Position numbers and translations under genes: made by a program. Shown here in pieces: positions 5,784 to 7,017 of a stretch of 7,017 nt of DNA. The DNA comes from Hyella sp964606015 (GTDB lineage Bacteria; Cyanobacteriota; Cyanobacteriia; Cyanobacteriales; Xenococcaceae): NCBI GenBank assembly GCA_964606015.1, contig CAZSEZ010000211.1, forward strand, positions 1 to 7,017. Reading direction: 5' to 3'. Within the stretch, counting starts at the first letter, position 1. Every line of letters begins with the position of its first letter. The notes below the pieces were generated by a model that saw only the letters and a program-made list of their open reading frames with translations, had not been told where the DNA came from and did not search any database.

Positions 5784-7017
5784 CTAATGTTCAGATAGAG
5801 AACAGCGGTTAAAAACAGTCTTAATAATGTCTTGTTCCTCAGAAGAATTAGCAAACCACCAAGGAAGATGTCCTTTCGTTGCGCTTGCTGGTTCGAAATT
5901 TAACCACTCATAAAGTAGGTAGTCGCGATCATTATCAATACTGCCCTCCTTCCAGCCTAGTGCGATCGCAAATCTTCGCCAGGTATTGGTACTAAAACCA
6001 TGTTTTTTGACTGTTGTAAGCCAAATGTCTTGCTGCGGTGTAAAGCCAAACCTGTTGCCACTATACTGCTGCCAAAGTCTGTCAATGATAGCTATATCTG
6101 TGCAGACATAATCAGCTAGTTCATTAATTGTAGTTGTTCGATTTTGGTGATGAAGTTTGGCACTACGTACTATACGGGTAATTAGTTGTTGCGTGAGTAG
6201 GTCTGCCTCTTGCCACTTACTCGATCCAAGAATTCTTTTGAGACGGGTATAGTTGATGCCTGTTGCTGTGGATGATAAGCCCTGTGCCTTAGGCTTTGTG
6301 TGCGAGGCTTTGGGCTTGGAAACTGCATCCTTGGCAACTAATCTTGGGCGATCTTGCTCTTGTGTATCAAGTTTTGCGATTGCATTCTGATAGCGATTTA
6401 TGGGAATAGCATAACGAGTAGACTCTTGCGCTCTAGTTGTTTTTGGGATAGTGCCCTGGATACCTATAAGTAAACCACGTTCGTTGATGATAGGACTGCC
6501 ATTAAGATCTGAAAAACCCCCTCCTTCAAAGGCTAGCGAATAACCTTCGGGAGTGGGATTGGGCAAAATTGAAGCCAAAATAGCTGAGGAAAAACTGTAG
6601 TAGCGACTTTCTTCTCCACGATCTCCTCCAGTGTAGCCAGCAACATAAATTGTTGCTCCCTCGTTAAGGCTTGCTGAGTTACCTAGCTCGGCTAACTGGT
6701 AATTTCGCTTACTAGAAAAATGCAATAGTGCCAGATTAAGGCTTGGTAATCGTTGCACTTCACTGTAGTCGATCACATGACTTCGACCGTCAATAGTTCT
6801 AATACGGTACTTTCCTGGTTGCTGAACTACTCGCCAGTCAGTTAGAACCTGGTAGCTATCGCCAACTTCGGCGACAATTACTCCGGTTCCACTACCTGCA
6901 CCTTCTATGCTTACTGTGAACTGCTTTGCCCTTAGGCTGATGTCTAGGGGCTGGAGACTTTGGGCAACCAAGTTGGCACCTAGCTGAACCTCACCAAAAG
7001 TTGTAGAAGGTACTGCA
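5784..7017 (-). CDS. Trypsin-like (probably inactive) and GUN4 domain fusion protein, 5' end beyond window
   Basis: The frame is open from the right edge, so the N-terminus is missing. A TTG at 6971 exists, but 15 more in-frame codons precede it with no stop. Residues below count from that TTG. About 15-195 resembles a cyanobacterial trypsin-like (Trypsin_2) domain: GSGTGVIV (27-33), VLTDWRVV (42-49), LPSLNLALLHF (75-85) and LNGSPIINERGLLIGI (156-171). The triad positions, normally His, Asp and Ser, read Arg47, Asn79 and Asn157, so proteolysis is unlikely. A Lys/Ser/Thr/Ala-rich linker (about 200-237) joins a GUN4 domain (about 238-371). Its features are the helix YTRLKRIL, C290 followed by TDIAIIDRLW, YSGNRFGF (303-310), LGW (338-340) and GHLP (367-370). 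GUN4 domains bind porphyrins; the free protein stimulates Mg-chelatase. A role as a porphyrin sensor or scaffold is inference. The sequence start resembles the region after a signal peptide, but that cannot be confirmed. Confidence 0.88.
   Translation of the reverse strand, partial: AVPSTTFGEVQLGANLVAQSLQPLDISLRAKQFTVSIEGAGSGTGVIVAEVGDSYQVLTDWRVVQQPGKYRIRTIDGRSHVIDYSEVQRLPSLNLALLHFSSKRNYQLAELGNSASLNEGATIYVAGYTGGDRGEESRYYSFSSAILASILPNPTPEGYSLAFEGGGFSDLNGSPIINERGLLIGIQGTIPKTTRAQESTRYAIPINRYQNAIAKLDTQEQDRPRLVAKDAVSKPKASHTKPKAQGLSSTATGINYTRLKRILGSSKWQEADLLTQQLITRIVRSAKLHHQNRTTTINELADYVCTDIAIIDRLWQQYSGNRFGFTPQQDIWLTTVKKHGFSTNTWRRFAIALGWKEGSIDNDRDYLLYEWLNFEPASATKGHLPWWFANSSEEQDIIKTVFNRCSLSEH
5962..5969. 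repeat. HIP1 octamer GCGATCGC
   Basis: A perfect HIP1 copy inside the GUN4-coding part, supporting long residence of this gene in a cyanobacterial genome. Confidence 0.9.

Overview
The window looks like chromosomal DNA from a cyanobacterium. It encodes a recognisable beta-carboxysome shell protein (CcmP), a ferredoxin-type IspG of cyanobacterial character and a GUN4 (tetrapyrrole-binding) domain. It also carries four copies of the cyanobacterial HIP1 octamer GCGATCGC in 7 kb, where chance predicts about 0.1. The genus cannot be fixed from the sequence alone.

All genes but one lie on the minus strand, so transcription runs mostly right to left. From the right edge: a 5'-truncated protein made of a trypsin-like domain fused to a GUN4 domain (5784 to beyond 7017); ispG (4453-5673), the [4Fe-4S] enzyme of the MEP isoprenoid pathway; a 139-base gap with a hairpin; then a tight run of ccmP (3672-4313), upp (2971-3621) and a 101-residue glycine-zipper membrane protein (2623-2928), separated by only 50 and 42 bases. 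A small plus-strand gene for a one-pass membrane protein (2362-2559) converges on this run and diverges from rsmH (1315-2193), the 16S rRNA C1402 N4-methyltransferase. A class I SAM methyltransferase (262-1098) follows rsmH. The leftmost 261 bases hold no gene I can support.

Most of this is housekeeping and carbon-fixation content: isoprenoid precursors, pyrimidine salvage, ribosome modification and carboxysome shell. ccmP sits away from any other ccm gene visible here, as a satellite shell locus next to upp. The likely co-transcription of ccmP, upp and the small membrane gene is inferred from spacing only.

The most unusual item is the trypsin-like/GUN4 fusion. All three positions expected to hold the His-Asp-Ser triad appear replaced (Arg, Asn, Asn), so the fold is probably kept as a non-catalytic module attached to a porphyrin-binding domain. 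Its reading frame stays open to the window edge, so its true N-terminus, possibly a signal peptide, is not visible. I found no CRISPR array, insertion sequence, tRNA or rRNA, and no clear evidence of a wholly new multi-gene system.
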